12,321 bases of DNA, taken from positions 1 through 12,321 of the forward strand of contig DGPE01000016.1 of the NCBI GenBank assembly GCA_002390305.1, given 5' to 3'. Positions within the stretch are counted from its first letter, which is position 1. Every line of letters begins with the position of its first letter. Under the pieces are notes generated by a model. It ran no database searches. It worked only from the letters and a program-made list of their open reading frames with translations, and had not been told where the DNA came from. This document shows, in pieces, positions 1 to 7,614 of the stretch. The stretch is from Micrococcales bacterium UBA4448. Its GTDB lineage: Bacteria > Actinomycetota > Actinomycetes > Actinomycetales > Microbacteriaceae. A program made the position numbers and the translations under genes.

Positions 1-577
1 TATCAGGTACTTCTTTTTTGGCTATTTTGGGGATGCTCATATTTAGCGGTAGCCCAACCACCAGGTGAAGCAAGGCCCAGAAAAATACCGCTTGCTGCCA
101 ACCGATTGTCTGCTCCAAGAAACTAGTCAGGGGCCACGATATGGTCGAGGAAAACCCTGCAAAAACCGTGATGCCGGCAATCACTCGATTCGACTTGGCA
201 CCGAAAAAGCTCACCGCAGTTGCAAATGCTGAGTCATAGTTTCCCATTGACCCACCGACACCAATTAGCAACCATGCCATGACAAGCATCATTTGATTAC
301 TGCTTACCGAAAGTAGCGTCAGCCCCAGGGCAAAGGCGAGACTGCCAAATGGCAAAACCGCCCTACCCCCTAGCCGGTCTATGGCTTTGCCAACCTGGGG
401 GCCAAGCAGCCCAGACAATAGCAGTGAAAACGTGAATGCCCAGAAAAAATCTTGCGTTTGGATTCCAAGTGAAGTTGAAATCGGCACGGCCAGAATGGCC
501 GGTAAATAAAAGGAAGACCCCCAACCAATAATTTGATTTATGCCAAGTCGAACCGTGATCGAAAGACCCTTGTCCAC
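1..577 (-). CDS. MFS transporter, N-terminal part (runs off left edge)
   Basis: The minus strand is open from a GTG at 577 to the window edge, giving 192 codons without a stop. The GTG has a ribosome binding site AAGAGG six bases upstream. The product is strongly hydrophobic, with several membrane segments typical of the N-terminal half of a major facilitator superfamily carrier. An early segment reads GINQIIGWGSSFYLPAIL. Between the second and third helices lies GPQVGKAIDRLGGRAVL, which fits the MFS motif A loop (GxxxDRxGxR). Such proteins move small solutes across the cytoplasmic membrane by symport, antiport or efflux; nothing here reveals the substrate. Roughly half of a normal 380-420 residue carrier is present, and the C-terminal half lies outside the window. 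It is divergent from the tocopherol-cyclase-like gene, with 60 bp between starts. Family assignment is solid; the exact start is inferred from the Shine-Dalgarno match. Confidence 0.85.
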   Translation of the reverse strand, partial: MDKGLSITVRLGINQIIGWGSSFYLPAILAVPISTSLGIQTQDFFWAFTFSLLLSGLLGPQVGKAIDRLGGRAVLPFGSLAFALGLTLLSVSSNQMMLVMAWLLIGVGGSMGNYDSAFATAVSFFGAKSNRVIAGITVFAGFSSTISWPLTSFLEQTIGWQQAVFFWALLHLVVGLPLNMSIPKIAKKEVPD

Positions 578-625
578 CCGGCACCTCTTAGTTATTAGGG
601 CTTTAGTTTATTGCAGTAGGTGGTT

Positions 626-631
626 TACGCT
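626..631 (+). promoter_or_regulatory. Candidate -10 element for a leaderless transcript
   Basis: TACGCT fits the actinobacterial TANNNT -10 pattern and ends six bases before the ATG at 638, the spacing expected if transcription starts at the start codon. The gene has no well-spaced Shine-Dalgarno sequence (the nearest purine run, GTAGGTGG, is 14 bases away), which would agree with leaderless translation. No convincing -35 box is seen, so this is a weak prediction. Confidence 0.25.
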
Positions 632-637
632 TTGTAG

Positions 638-1633
638 ATGTTGTCACCAAAGAATTACATCACCGGCGTCATGCACCCCGAAGCTTTTCATGGCCAGAAC
701 AAGACCAAAAACTACTTCGAGGGTTGGTATTTCAAGTTTGTATCTGACGACCTTTCCCAAAAATGGGCTGTGATTCCGGGGGTCTTTCGGGGCCTACAGG
801 GGTCTAACACCCACGAAGCTTTTGTCCAGGTTCTAAACGGTGCAACCGGCGAGAGTTTCTATATCACTTATCCCATTGAGCAATTCAGCGCTGAAGGTAA
901 CAAGTTCGATGTTTCGGTTGGCCCAAACCATTTCAGTGACCAGGGTGCGACTTTAAATGCCGGACCACTGAAGGGAACCATCAAAATTCAAAGCCCGCTA
1001 AAGCCATGGCCTGTCACTTTCGCACGACCTGGAATTATGGGCTGGTACGGACTGGTGCCGATGATGGAGTGTTTCCATGGCCTGGTCTCTTTTCACCACA
1101 CCATCACAGCTGATCTAGAAATCGATGGCAAGAAAGTTGCATTTGCAGGCAAGGGGTATATCGAAAAGGACTGGGGTAAGAATTTCCCAAGTGGATATAT
1201 TTGGCTTCACTCAAACCACCTGGACTCTGACCCTGACGCATCGCTTGTCTCCTCGGCGGCCATAATCCCTTGGCTAGCAGCCTCTTTCCGAGGCTTCATT
1301 ATGGGCTTCCACCACTCGGGCAAATTGCACTCTTGGACCACCTATAACAAATCCAAGGAGGATTACCTAACGATCGATGACAGCCATATCAAATGGCAAG
1401 TCACCGGTCCAGATGGAACCCTCACGATCTCGGCAGAGCGCAAACGCGGAGGGCTTCTTCATGCACCACTAAAAACTGCAATGCACCAAAGGGTTGAAGA
1501 GACCATGGATGCAGAATTTGAAATTCGCCATGAAATCAACGGCGAGGTTGTAAAAGAAGGAAAGATGAAAGCCGCTGCCATGGAGGTATTCGGAGATATC
1601 GAAAGGCTATTGGCCATAAATGGCAAAAAATAA
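638..1633 (+). CDS. Tocopherol-cyclase-like protein (PF14249-type)
   Basis: This 331-residue soluble protein carries the hallmark motifs of the tocopherol cyclase-like family: YFEGWYFK at residues 26-33, an MGWYGLVPMMECFHGLVS segment at 134-151, GYIEKDWGKNFP at 173-184 and WLHSNH at 189-194. No signal peptide or membrane helix is evident. In plants and cyanobacteria the family closes the chromanol ring of tocopherols. Bacterial homologues outside phototrophs have no established reaction, and related lipocalin-like folds include carotenoid 1,2-hydratases, so a hydrophobic isoprenoid or lipid substrate is plausible but unproven. A planktonic actinobacterium is not expected to make tocopherol, so the plant name should not be transferred. 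The ATG at 638 is the first in frame; the next one, at 671, has no ribosome binding site. The last 14 bases overlap the start of the SDR gene, suggesting coupled translation and a shared pathway. Confidence 0.8.
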   Translation: MLSPKNYITGVMHPEAFHGQNKTKNYFEGWYFKFVSDDLSQKWAVIPGVFRGLQGSNTHEAFVQVLNGATGESFYITYPIEQFSAEGNKFDVSVGPNHFSDQGATLNAGPLKGTIKIQSPLKPWPVTFARPGIMGWYGLVPMMECFHGLVSFHHTITADLEIDGKKVAFAGKGYIEKDWGKNFPSGYIWLHSNHLDSDPDASLVSSAAIIPWLAASFRGFIMGFHHSGKLHSWTTYNKSKEDYLTIDDSHIKWQVTGPDGTLTISAERKRGGLLHAPLKTAMHQRVEETMDAEFEIRHEINGEVVKEGKMKAAAMEVFGDIERLLAINGKK

Positions 1634-2477
1634 GCAAGCTCTCATCACCGGTGCGTCTTCCGGCCTTGGACTGAACGCGGCAATGGCCCTGGCTCAAGAT
1701 GGCTATGACATCATCATGACCGCCAGAGGCAAGAAACGACTTGATCAGGCTGCCCTCGAGGTGGGCAAGATAAACAATCAAGTGAAAATCACCGCCATGG
1801 TTCTGGATGTATCAAATTTTGACGAGGTCAGAGACTTTGCCAATAAGCAAAAAGGCATACTCGACGTTCTGATGAATAACGCGGGAGTCATGGGCCCAGA
1901 TTTCAGTCTCTCGGCCGATGGCATCGAATCGCAAATGGCAATCAACCACCTTGGACACTTCGTTCTCACCGCGGCACTTTGGAAAAACCTAGAATCGGCC
2001 TCCAAGCCAAAGGTGATTTCTCTTTCCAGCACCGTCCATCGCCGAGGCAAGCTCCATCAAGCATCTGCCAAGAAAATCAGAGGTTCAGAAATAGCTGACT
2101 ACGACCGATGGCAACGGTACGCCGACACCAAGCTGGCCTGTTTATTATTTGCTAGAGAGCTAGATATCAGAGCCAAGCAGGCTGGCAGCAAGGTGCTTTC
2201 AATTGCGGCTCACCCGGGCTGGGCAATAACCGGCCTACAGGATAACTTTCCAAACCGCTTCGATCGGTTCGCTCAAACCGCAAAACAGGGAGCTCAATCA
2301 CAAATTATGGCCGTCACAAATGAATCGCTAAAAGGCGGCGAATTCGTGGGCCCAAACCTAGAGCTCTGGGGCAAGCCAAAGCTGATCAAGGGCACCGCTC
2401 ATTCCAGGGACCTGCCCCTTGCTAGCCGGCTCTGGGAGATCAGCGAAGAGCTCACTGGAGAAAAATTCGAGCTCTAA
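1620..2477 (+). CDS. Short-chain dehydrogenase/reductase (retinol-dehydrogenase-like subgroup)
   Basis: This 285-residue classical SDR has the cofactor loop TGASSGLG at residues 10-17, NNAG at 86-89, an asparagine within NHLGHF (N109), the catalytic serine region SLSS at 134-137, and the YADTK catalytic tetrad element (Y167, K171). HPGWAITGLQ follows the active site. An arginine in TARGKKR after the second strand suggests NADP(H) preference. The NHLGHF signature is common in the SDR branch that includes retinol dehydrogenases, WW-domain oxidoreductases and protochlorophyllide-reductase relatives, but substrate cannot be read from it. The ATG at 1620 lies inside the end of the tocopherol-cyclase-like gene (14-nt overlap), with a distant GAAAGG 14 bases upstream, so translation is probably coupled. 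The pair may act on the same lipid-like or isoprenoid substrate; that is inference from gene order. Confidence 0.88.
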   Translation: MAKNKQALITGASSGLGLNAAMALAQDGYDIIMTARGKKRLDQAALEVGKINNQVKITAMVLDVSNFDEVRDFANKQKGILDVLMNNAGVMGPDFSLSADGIESQMAINHLGHFVLTAALWKNLESASKPKVISLSSTVHRRGKLHQASAKKIRGSEIADYDRWQRYADTKLACLLFARELDIRAKQAGSKVLSIAAHPGWAITGLQDNFPNRFDRFAQTAKQGAQSQIMAVTNESLKGGEFVGPNLELWGKPKLIKGTAHSRDLPLASRLWEISEELTGEKFEL

Positions 2478-2511
2478 GCACTAGGCTCGTCAAGTTACGC
2501 AAGGAGACAAA

Positions 2512-3477
2512 TTGGCAGCAATTGACCCTGAAGCCATCGTTGGCTCACGGATTACCAACCAGAGCCTGAGCCGCTGGCTGCACTCTCTTCCGGGAGTGGA
2601 CAAGGTCGGTTTGGAAGCAAAGGCCGCGTCGCTTTCGACCAGATCGATCAAAACAACCTCAAAGGCCTGGGCTCTGGACATGGCCATCAAAATGATGGAC
2701 CTGACCACCCTCGAAGGTGCTGACACCAAAGAACGCGTCAGAAGCCTCTGCCTAAAGGCCGCAACACCTGACCCAATGGACCTAACCACACCGCAACCGG
2801 CTGCAATTTGCGTATACGGAGATATGGTTGCCCACGCCAAAGAGGCCCTTGGAAAAAACAAGATCTATGTTGCAGCAGTTGCAACCGCATTCCCCTCTGG
2901 AAGAGCCAGCCTTCAGGTCAAACTTGCTGACACCAGAGATGCCGTGAAGGCTGGTGCCGATGAGATTGACATGGTCATTGACCGCGGTGCTTTTCTTTCA
3001 GGCAACTACCTCGAGGTTTATAAGCAAATAGTTGCTGTCAAAGAGGTGTGCCAAAGAAAAAATGGCAACCATGCTCACCTGAAGGTGATTCTCGAAACCG
3101 GTGAACTAGAGACCTATGACAACATCCGACGTGCCAGCTATCTAGCAATGCTCGCGGGAGCTGACTTTATAAAGACATCAACCGGAAAGGTCAGCGTGAA
3201 CGCGACCCTTCCAATCACAATGTTGATGCTTCAGGCCGTCAAAGACTGGTATGACCAGACCAAGATTCAGATTGGCGTAAAGCCAGCCGGAGGAATTCGA
3301 ACCTCCAAAGATGCCATCAAATATCTGGTGGTGGTGAAGGAAACCGCTGGAGAAAAGTGGTTGACCCCGAAGTACTTCCGATTTGGGGCATCGAGCCTTC
3401 TAAACGATGTATTGATGCAAAGACAAAAACTTACAACCGGCAACTACTCCGGTCGTGACTACGTGAGCGTGGACTAG
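2512..3477 (+). CDS. deoC: Deoxyribose-phosphate aldolase, long (human-type) form
   Basis: DeoC cleaves 2-deoxy-D-ribose 5-phosphate into glyceraldehyde 3-phosphate and acetaldehyde, feeding DNA-derived sugar into glycolysis. The Schiff-base motif FIKTSTGK is present (K221), as are the second active-site lysine in GVKPAGGIRT (K257) and an aspartate in GADEIDMV (D153). At 321 residues it is about 60 longer than the E. coli enzyme. Both the N-terminal extension and the C-terminal WLTPKYFRFGASSLLNDV region resemble the longer animal DERA type. The start is a TTG at 2512 with AAGGAG five bases before it; no ATG competes near the start. The gene begins 34 nt after the SDR stop and ends 7 nt before the ALDH gene, whose ribosome binding site overlaps the deoC stop, so deoC and the two ALDH genes look like one operon. 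TAGGCT at 2482-2487 could be a -10 element, but this is weak. Confidence 0.95.
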   Translation: MAAIDPEAIVGSRITNQSLSRWLHSLPGVDKVGLEAKAASLSTRSIKTTSKAWALDMAIKMMDLTTLEGADTKERVRSLCLKAATPDPMDLTTPQPAAICVYGDMVAHAKEALGKNKIYVAAVATAFPSGRASLQVKLADTRDAVKAGADEIDMVIDRGAFLSGNYLEVYKQIVAVKEVCQRKNGNHAHLKVILETGELETYDNIRRASYLAMLAGADFIKTSTGKVSVNATLPITMLMLQAVKDWYDQTKIQIGVKPAGGIRTSKDAIKYLVVVKETAGEKWLTPKYFRFGASSLLNDVLMQRQKLTTGNYSGRDYVSVD

Positions 3478-3484
3478 GAGAGAC

Positions 3485-4915
3485 ATGTTTGATTACGCAC
3501 CGGCACCAGAGTCAAGAGACCTCGTGAAATTTCAGGAATCCTATGGCCACTTCATTGGTGGCAAGTTCACCAAGCCATCCAACACCTACGGCACCATAAA
3601 CCCTGCCACCGAACAGACGCTGGCTCAGATTTCGCACGGAACTGCCAAAGACGTAGATGCTGCGGTGAAAGCGGCAAGATCAGCCTATGAAAAAACCTGG
3701 AGCAAGCTGGATGGGGCTACAAGGGGTAAATACCTTTACCGCATCGCCAGAATCATTCAAGAGCGCTCAAGAGAATTAGCAGTTGCTGAAACTCTAAACA
3801 ACGGCAAGCCCATCAAGGAAACCAGGGATGCTGATATCCCTCTGGCTGCCTCTTGGTTTTTCTACTACGCCGGTTGGGCTGACAAGCTCGATTACGCGGG
3901 CCTGGGAGCAAACCCAATGGCCCACGGCGTTGCAGCTCAGGTCGTTCCCTGGAACTTCCCACTGATGATGCTTGCTTGGAAGATTGCCCCTGCCCTTGCA
4001 GCCGGCAACACCGTGGTTCTTAAGCCGGCGGAAACCACACCGCTGTCCGCTTTGCTATTCGCAGAGATCTGCCAGCAGGCAGAACTGCCAGAGGGCGTGG
4101 TAAACATCGTCACCGGATTTGGCGACACCGGCGCTGCGCTTATTGACCACGGCGACATCAACAAGGTTGCCTTCACAGGGTCAACCAACGTCGGAAGAAT
4201 CATTGCCAAGCAGATTGCCGGAACCAATAAAAAGGCAACCCTAGAGCTTGGTGGCAAGGCTGCCAACATCGTGTTTGAAGATGCCGCACTTGACCAAGCT
4301 GTTGAGGGCATTGTTAACGGCATCTTCTTCAACCAGGGTCATGTCTGCTGTGCCGGGTCAAGACTTTTGGTCCAGGAGTCAGTCCAAGACGTGCTAATCA
4401 AAAAGCTAAAAGCCCGCATGGAAAACATTCGCCTCGGTGACCCAATGGACAAGAACACCGACATCGGTGCAATCAACTCCAAGGCGCAGCTCACCAAAAT
4501 TGACCGCCTAGTCAAGCAGGGCGTCAAAGAAGGCGGAGAGCGCTGGGCACCTGCTTGCGCCATGCCTAAAAATGGCTTCTGGTTCGCACCCACGATCATC
4601 ACTGGCGTCGCCCCGACAAACACTGTCGCCAGAGAAGAGATCTTTGGGCCAGTTCTTTCTGTAATGACTTTCAGAACCCCTGCCGAAGCTGTCGCCAAAG
4701 CCAATAACAGCCAATATGGACTCAGTGCCGGGGTGTGGACCGAAAAAGGCTCCAGAATCCTGAAGATGGCCGACCAGCTAAACGCCGGGGTGGTATGGGC
4801 GAACACCTATAACCAATTCGACCCAGCAAGCCCGTTTGGGGGCTTCAAAGAATCCGGCTACGGCCGCGAGGGCGGCCGTCACGGATTGCTCAGCTACTTG
4901 AAGGGATCAAACTGA
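3485..4915 (+). CDS. NAD(P)-dependent aldehyde dehydrogenase
   Basis: This complete 476-residue ALDH superfamily enzyme has all the expected active-site elements: PWNFP with the oxyanion-hole asparagine N157, the cofactor-binding KPAE with K180, FTGST at 230-234, the general base in LELGGK (E254) and the catalytic cysteine in GHVCCAGSR (C288). The C-terminal SPFGGFKESGYGREGG segment is typical of the oligomerisation region. It oxidises an aldehyde to its acid with NAD(P)+. Directly downstream of deoC, the obvious substrate is the acetaldehyde released by the aldolase, though this is inferred from context. Translation starts at ATG 3485 with AGGAG four bases upstream, and that site overlaps the deoC stop codon. 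The stop overlaps the next gene by one base (TGATG). Together with that gene it resembles a split ALDH16. Confidence 0.95.
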   Translation: MFDYAPAPESRDLVKFQESYGHFIGGKFTKPSNTYGTINPATEQTLAQISHGTAKDVDAAVKAARSAYEKTWSKLDGATRGKYLYRIARIIQERSRELAVAETLNNGKPIKETRDADIPLAASWFFYYAGWADKLDYAGLGANPMAHGVAAQVVPWNFPLMMLAWKIAPALAAGNTVVLKPAETTPLSALLFAEICQQAELPEGVVNIVTGFGDTGAALIDHGDINKVAFTGSTNVGRIIAKQIAGTNKKATLELGGKAANIVFEDAALDQAVEGIVNGIFFNQGHVCCAGSRLLVQESVQDVLIKKLKARMENIRLGDPMDKNTDIGAINSKAQLTKIDRLVKQGVKEGGERWAPACAMPKNGFWFAPTIITGVAPTNTVAREEIFGPVLSVMTFRTPAEAVAKANNSQYGLSAGVWTEKGSRILKMADQLNAGVVWANTYNQFDPASPFGGFKESGYGREGGRHGLLSYLKGSN

Positions 4916-5766
4916 TGAGACTAGAAATCAAAAAGACCTACAAGCTATTCATCGGCGGCAAGTTCCCAAGATCTGAATCCGGCCGCATCTACAAGGTCAA
5001 CAACCACAAAGGAGACTTCCTGGCAAATATTGCAAAGGCCTCCAGGAAAGACGTCCGCGACTCGGTTGTGGTGGCTCGTTCTGCTCAAGCAGGGTGGCAA
5101 GCTGCTTCCGCTTATAACCGTGGCCAGGTCCTTTATCGCATCGCAGAAATGCTCGAGGGCAGACGCGAGCAATTCGTTGCCGAGATTCGTGAACTAACGG
5201 GCAAAAGCGAGAAGCAGGCAAACCAAGAGGTTGACAACGCAATTGACAGTTGGGTTTGGCACGCAGGATGGACAGACAAGATTGAGTCTGTCGCCGGAAA
5301 CATGAACCCGGTCGCCGGTCCTTTCTTTAACATCTCTACAAACCAGCCAACCGGGGTTGTTGCAGCTTTTGCTCCTCAGGACAGTTCGCTTGCAGGGCTG
5401 GTGAACACGATTGCTCCGGTGATTGTTTCTGGTAACTCGGTTGTTGTGGTAACAAGCGAAGCCTTCCCCCTATCCGCGATCACCTTTGCCGAGGTTCTAG
5501 AAACTTCTGACCTGCCGGGTGGGGTGGTAAACATCTTGACCGGCAACGCCAAGGAACTGGGAAGCTGGCTAGCGGCTCACATGGACGTCAATGCCATCGA
5601 TCTCGAGGGAACCTCGAACGCGGCCGAGCTAGAAATGCTAGCCGCAGAAAACCTGAAGCGGGTTGTGAGGCCGGGTCTTTACCCAAGAACCGCAGCCAAG
5701 GGAAGCTTGCAACAGATTCTTGATTTCATGGAACTGAAGACCGTTTGGCACCCAAAGGGCAACTAG
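4915..5766 (+). CDS. Truncated, non-catalytic ALDH-like protein (ALDH16 C-terminal-domain-like)
   Basis: At 283 residues this is far shorter than a working ALDH (about 480). It aligns by eye with the first part of the preceding ALDH: KLFIGGKF at residues 10-17, a WVWHAGW helix at 113-119, and GVVNILTG at 203-210. The key residues are gone. PWNFP is replaced around APQDSSLAGL (153-162), the KPAE lysine becomes threonine in VVVVTSEAFPLS (176-187), FTGST becomes LEGTS, and no ELGGK glutamate or catalytic cysteine region exists. The reading frame is intact and ends with a WHP-containing tail, so it looks like a maintained pseudoenzyme rather than a decaying copy. AAGGGA lies eight bases before the ATG and the start overlaps the ALDH stop (TGATG), implying coupled, perhaps equimolar synthesis. 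The ALDH16 family carries such a dead ALDH-like domain fused at its C-terminus, so a structural partner of the upstream enzyme is the best guess. Confidence 0.85.
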   Translation: MRLEIKKTYKLFIGGKFPRSESGRIYKVNNHKGDFLANIAKASRKDVRDSVVVARSAQAGWQAASAYNRGQVLYRIAEMLEGRREQFVAEIRELTGKSEKQANQEVDNAIDSWVWHAGWTDKIESVAGNMNPVAGPFFNISTNQPTGVVAAFAPQDSSLAGLVNTIAPVIVSGNSVVVVTSEAFPLSAITFAEVLETSDLPGGVVNILTGNAKELGSWLAAHMDVNAIDLEGTSNAAELEMLAAENLKRVVRPGLYPRTAAKGSLQQILDFMELKTVWHPKGN

Positions 5767-6633
5767 CTATTTAGGCTGCCCGCCGACAATTGCCATGGCT
5801 TCAGCTGCAAATTTGGAAGCAATTTTCGCAGCCTCGGCAGCCTTGATATCACTGTCAAGAATTGTTCTCATAAACATGGCCGCAAAGGCGTCTCCGGCTC
5901 CGGTTGGATCAACTATCTCAGCGCTCACGCCCGACACGTATTCAGCGGTCGTCGGATTGCGCACATAGGCACCGTCTTTGCCCAGAGTGATTACAACTAG
6001 ATCAAATGACTCAGCTAACTTGTCAGCGGCTGCGGTCGCATTTTCGGTGCCGGTGAGAGCCAAGGCTTCCTCAAGGTTCGGGAAGATTGCATCCACGCCC
6101 TCGATGGCTTTCAGAAAGTGACCTGGACCGTAATCGCGGATGAAGCTGGCGCTGCCAGGGTCGCAAACAACCAAAGCGCCATGCTTCTGAGCAAGTGCAA
6201 TAAGTGTTTGGGTACCCTCGGTGCCAATCGACAAAACCGTGTAACCAGAGATATAAACAAAGTCACCAAAGGCTTCCACCGGGATAAGGCTTGGAAGTAG
6301 GTTCTGGTTTGCTCCGCGGTCTGTGAAAAACGTTCGGTCATCGCCGTCCACCAGCGCAACAATTTTTCCAGTTGGTAACTCAGGGTCTTCCTGCAGGTGG
6401 GCAATGACGTCTTTGGTCCTGAATTCGGCGGAGAACTTTTTGCCGTCGCCCTTACCCACTCGGGCAATCAGGTGAGTCTCGACCTGCAGGGTGGCAAGCC
6501 ACACGGCAAAGTTTGCCGCCGAGCCACCGGTTCGCTCCTCAAGCTTTGCCAGGTTGTCATCGTTATTAGTAATCGCTGTTTCGGGCATTACCAGAATGTC
6601 TTGGATTATGTCCCCAACTACCAGTGCTCTCAT
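5767..6633 (-). CDS. psuK: PfkB-family carbohydrate kinase, probable pseudouridine kinase
   Basis: This 288-residue kinase of the ribokinase/PfkB family has the N-terminal GGSAANFA motif at residues 36-43 and the C-terminal signature DPTGAGDAF at 242-250, with D248 as catalytic base. Sequence alone would allow ribokinase or another nucleoside kinase. Its position directly behind psuG, with only two bases between the psuG stop and its ATG, makes pseudouridine the likely substrate: ATP-dependent phosphorylation to pseudouridine 5'-phosphate, which PsuG then cleaves. The ATG at 6633 has a strong GGAGG seven bases upstream, lying inside the end of psuG. Its TAG stop abuts the TAG stop of the convergent ALDH-like gene without a spare base, so the two transcripts must overlap unless termination occurs within coding DNA. 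No pseudouridine transporter is adjacent. Confidence 0.85.
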   Translation of the reverse strand: MRALVVGDIIQDILVMPETAITNNDDNLAKLEERTGGSAANFAVWLATLQVETHLIARVGKGDGKKFSAEFRTKDVIAHLQEDPELPTGKIVALVDGDDRTFFTDRGANQNLLPSLIPVEAFGDFVYISGYTVLSIGTEGTQTLIALAQKHGALVVCDPGSASFIRDYGPGHFLKAIEGVDAIFPNLEEALALTGTENATAAADKLAESFDLVVITLGKDGAYVRNPTTAEYVSGVSAEIVDPTGAGDAFAAMFMRTILDSDIKAAEAAKIASKFAAEAMAIVGGQPK

Positions 6634-6635
6634 TT

Positions 6636-7535
6636 CTACCCCTCCCCGGAGATGGCCTTTGAGATTTCCCCGGCTACAAAAATGTTATTCCTCACAAGGG
6701 CAAGATTAACCTCCAGGGACACCCCTTCGGAAGCTCCGACAATGTAACTGAGCAAAAATGGTGTGACTGCCTTGCCTCTGACGCCAGCCTCACTGGCGGC
6801 GGCGAAGGCTGTTTCAAGGACACGGTCATGATCTTTTTGGTTCCAAGCTTGGTCCTCGGGAACCGGGTTAGCAATCAGCAGAGCAGCCTTTGAGCCAAGC
6901 TCATTCTGACTTGCCACGATATCTGCCACTTCTTTGGCAGAGCCGACACTCCAGTCAAGGGTGTAGTCACTGGTCGGCAGCCAGAAGCTTGGGAAGATGT
7001 CAGTCTTGAAGCCAACCAGTGGAATCGATAGTGTCTCCAGGCGCTCAAGCGTGGCAGCAATGTCCAATACTGATTTCACTCCAGCGCTGACAACCACTAC
7101 CGGTGAGGTGGCTAGGGTCGTGAGGTCTGCTGATTCGTCAAAGGTATCAATGGCTCCTTTGTGAACTCCCCCGAGACCACCGGTGGCGAACACTCTAATG
7201 CCGGCCTTAGCGGCAAGAAAAGCCGTGGCAGCAACAGTAGTTGCACCGTTGATCTTTTTGGCGGCGATGATAGGCAGGTCTCTGACCGAAGCCTTAGCCG
7301 TTCCTTCAGCTGCAATTAGCTCCAGCTCATCAGGACTCAACCCAACGATTGGAACTCCTTTGATGATGCCAATCGTTGCTGGCACAACCCCCGCTGCAGT
7401 CAATTGTTCTTCGAACTGCTTTGCAGCCGCGATGTTTGCAGGGTAGGGCAGCCCGTGGGAAATAATCGTTGACTCAAGTGCCACAATTGGTTTTCCGGCG
7501 GCCAGTGCTTCAGCTACGGTTTTGCTAATTCTCAT
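6636..7535 (-). CDS. psuG: Pseudouridine-5'-phosphate glycosidase
   Basis: PsuG breaks the C-C glycosidic bond of pseudouridine 5'-phosphate, giving uracil and ribose 5-phosphate. The 299-residue product is of normal length. It shows ALESTIISHGLPYP with E21, the metal-site region FDESADL with D137, and AGVKSVLDI with K154. The spacing between D137 and K154 matches D149 and K166 of the E. coli enzyme, where the lysine forms a covalent adduct with ribose. The ATG at 7535 has GGAG seven bases upstream. It is the first gene of a two-gene minus-strand operon with the kinase, and is divergent from the small membrane protein gene at 7615 across a 79-bp gap. TAAGTT on the minus strand near 7561-7566 could be a -10 element, without a clear -35. 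The recovered uracil and ribose phosphate fit the nucleoside-salvage theme of the neighbouring deoC block. Confidence 0.95.
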   Translation of the reverse strand: MRISKTVAEALAAGKPIVALESTIISHGLPYPANIAAAKQFEEQLTAAGVVPATIGIIKGVPIVGLSPDELELIAAEGTAKASVRDLPIIAAKKINGATTVAATAFLAAKAGIRVFATGGLGGVHKGAIDTFDESADLTTLATSPVVVVSAGVKSVLDIAATLERLETLSIPLVGFKTDIFPSFWLPTSDYTLDWSVGSAKEVADIVASQNELGSKAALLIANPVPEDQAWNQKDHDRVLETAFAAASEAGVRGKAVTPFLLSYIVGASEGVSLEVNLALVRNNIFVAGEISKAISGEG

Positions 7536-7614
7536 TGGTAATCTCCAGACTGTCCAAGGCTAACTTAGGGCGCCGACGCAGTAGATTGATTTCTGGCAGA
7601 TTAAGGAGTCGGAT

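Noticed and set aside
363..584. 73-codon minus-strand frame near the left edge
   Set aside because: A different minus frame through the same bases gives a continuous MFS transporter with motif A from a GTG start; this one is a shifted reading of it.
638..1633. Naming the gene a true tocopherol cyclase
   Set aside because: The family motifs are present, but no tocopherol pathway gene (such as a homogentisate prenyltransferase) is seen and the lineage is not known to make tocopherol, so only a family-level name is justified.
2490..2861. 123-codon minus-strand frame over the start of deoC
   Set aside because: deoC is unambiguous on the plus strand, and the antisense frame shows no domain or plausible start signal.
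4339..4806. 155-codon open frame on the minus strand
   Set aside because: It lies wholly within the well-supported aldehyde dehydrogenase gene in the opposite strand and its translation has no recognisable motif; it is a shadow of the coding pattern.
4915..5766. Calling the short ALDH-like gene a decaying pseudogene
   Set aside because: The frame is intact over 283 codons, has a proper ribosome binding site and coupled start, and its losses match a known non-catalytic domain type rather than random decay.
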